The notes beneath the pieces were generated by a model. It did not search any database. It was not told where the DNA came from and saw only the letters and a program-made list of their open reading frames with translations. 5,838 bases of DNA from an uncultured Clostridia bacterium (lineage in GTDB: Bacteria > Bacillota > Clostridia > Oscillospirales > Acutalibacteraceae): positions 1 through 5,838 of the forward strand of contig CALYNW010000075.1 in NCBI GenBank assembly GCA_945224895.1, read 5' to 3'. The translations under genes were made by a program, and so were the position numbers. Shown in pieces: positions 5,068 through 5,838 of the stretch. The stretch's first letter is position 1. Every line of letters begins with the position of its first letter.

Positions 5068-5838
5068 TCACTTGTTGAGAACAACTGTTGTAACACTCTT
5101 TGCGGGAATTACAACAGGCTTTTTACCTACTAAGCCCGACTGTACCTTTTTAAGGTCATGGGTTTCATCGGTTACATATGTTTCAAAGCTACTGTATGAT
5201 GAAGAATCAAAGGTTGTATTCTGAGAGGTATCACCGCTGTTGATATAAACAACAGTAACGCTTCCGTCAGGATTAAGATATGCCGTTTCTTTAATATCCG
5301 AGGTTATTGCACTCTGAGTTGAAACAGAAATTCTCTTTGCACCCTCGTCAATAAATTTAGAGTAATTACCCATTACCCAAAGTCTTTTTGATGTTTGAAC
5401 ATCGGAATGGTCGTTGTGGTTAATATAAACGAGTGCGTCGGGATAAACACCGGGTCCGCAAGCTACCCACCAATCCCATTCAACTGCATTAAGAATTGTT
5501 AAATCCTGATACATAATATCTGCAAGAGCAAGGCCATATGCCATTGTAAGCCCGTTTGTAGTTCCCTCCTGCTGAATAAGGTCATAAACACCTGTATTAC
5601 CGTCATTTGTCATTTGGCAATATTCAGTACATCTAACCTTTTTAACTGCAGAAAAATTGCTGTTTTTAAGTTGACTTGCAACAGCTTCTCTATCGCTCTT
5701 ACTGCACCAATATGAGTGAGTATCAATACTATCACAATAGCTTCTGATATTTGAGTTTTTAGAAGCATAATTTGAGCTTGAAATAATTGATGATGAGGAA
5801 GAGAACATATACTTCATAAAGTTAGACCAATAGCTGCT
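5068..5838 (-). CDS. Probable GH30 glycoside hydrolase, C-terminal part (partial, 5' end outside the window)
   Basis: The frame is open to the window edge, giving 257 visible residues; an internal methionine at 5817 is not the true start. Visible residues 1-160 look like the end of a GH30-type (beta/alpha)8 barrel: DTHSYW (39-44), then VRCTEYCQM (68-76), where Glu72 is the likely catalytic nucleophile after strand 7, then LTILNAVEWDWWVACGPG (113-130) and RLWVMGNYSKFIDEGAKRI (152-170). From about 164 a C-terminal beta-sandwich follows, ending in PAKSVTTVVLNK. The W-x-W-W-x-A pattern recalls GH30 endo-beta-1,6-galactanase-like members, but substrate is not established. The acid/base Glu, signal peptide and any binding modules would lie upstream, outside the window. 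There is no dockerin or sorting signal at the C-terminus. The family call rests on recognised motifs, not a search; probably a secreted plant-polysaccharide enzyme. Confidence 0.75.
   Translation of the reverse strand, partial: SSYWSNFMKYMFSSSSSIISSSNYASKNSNIRSYCDSIDTHSYWCSKSDREAVASQLKNSNFSAVKKVRCTEYCQMTNDGNTGVYDLIQQEGTTNGLTMAYGLALADIMYQDLTILNAVEWDWWVACGPGVYPDALVYINHNDHSDVQTSKRLWVMGNYSKFIDEGAKRISVSTQSAITSDIKETAYLNPDGSVTVVYINSGDTSQNTTFDSSSYSSFETYVTDETHDLKKVQSGLVGKKPVVIPAKSVTTVVLNK

Overview
The window looks like chromosomal DNA of a low-GC anaerobic Firmicute, most likely a gut or rumen Clostridia member of the Oscillospiraceae/Ruminococcaceae type. This is inferred from AT-rich intergenic DNA, strong GGAGG-type ribosome sites, the ylxM-ffh-rpsP-khpA gene order, a BspA-type leucine-rich-repeat surface protein and a GH30-like polysaccharidase. 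No species is claimed. All nine genes lie on the minus strand, so transcription runs from high to low coordinates, and three hairpin terminators and three promoters divide them into four units.

Reading in the direction of transcription: (1) 5838-5068 is the C-terminal part of a probable GH30 glycoside hydrolase that enters from outside the window and ends at a strong terminator (5016-5049). (2) A promoter at 4891-4919, with a 14-bp perfect palindrome at its start site, drives a three-gene operon: an NfeD-like membrane protein, an SPFH/stomatin-like (QmcA/paraslipin type) membrane protein and an uncharacterised 95-residue hydrophilic protein. It ends at a terminator (3083-3122). (3) A perfect-consensus promoter at 2960-2988 drives ylxM, ffh, rpsP and khpA, the signal-recognition-particle and ribosome-associated operon, which ends at a terminator (492-518). 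(4) Directly after that terminator, a second perfect-consensus promoter (456-484) drives a secreted BspA-type leucine-rich-repeat gene. Its second repeat carries three in-frame stops while keeping exact 23-residue repeat register, so it looks like a recently decayed gene.

Several start codons are decided by the ribosome site rather than by the longest frame: khpA and ffh both appear to start at TTG, while the NfeD gene and the 95-residue gene start at internal ATGs. The window is mostly ordinary core genome. The observations most worth a second look are the in-register decay of the LRR gene, the unknown third gene of the NfeD/SPFH operon, and the palindrome on the promoter of that operon. I found no RNA genes, mobile elements, CRISPR arrays, riboswitches or convincing new system. 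No stretch above 300 bases lacks a gene. The two longest gaps (2903-3130 and 4848-5067) hold only the promoters, terminators and palindromes listed.
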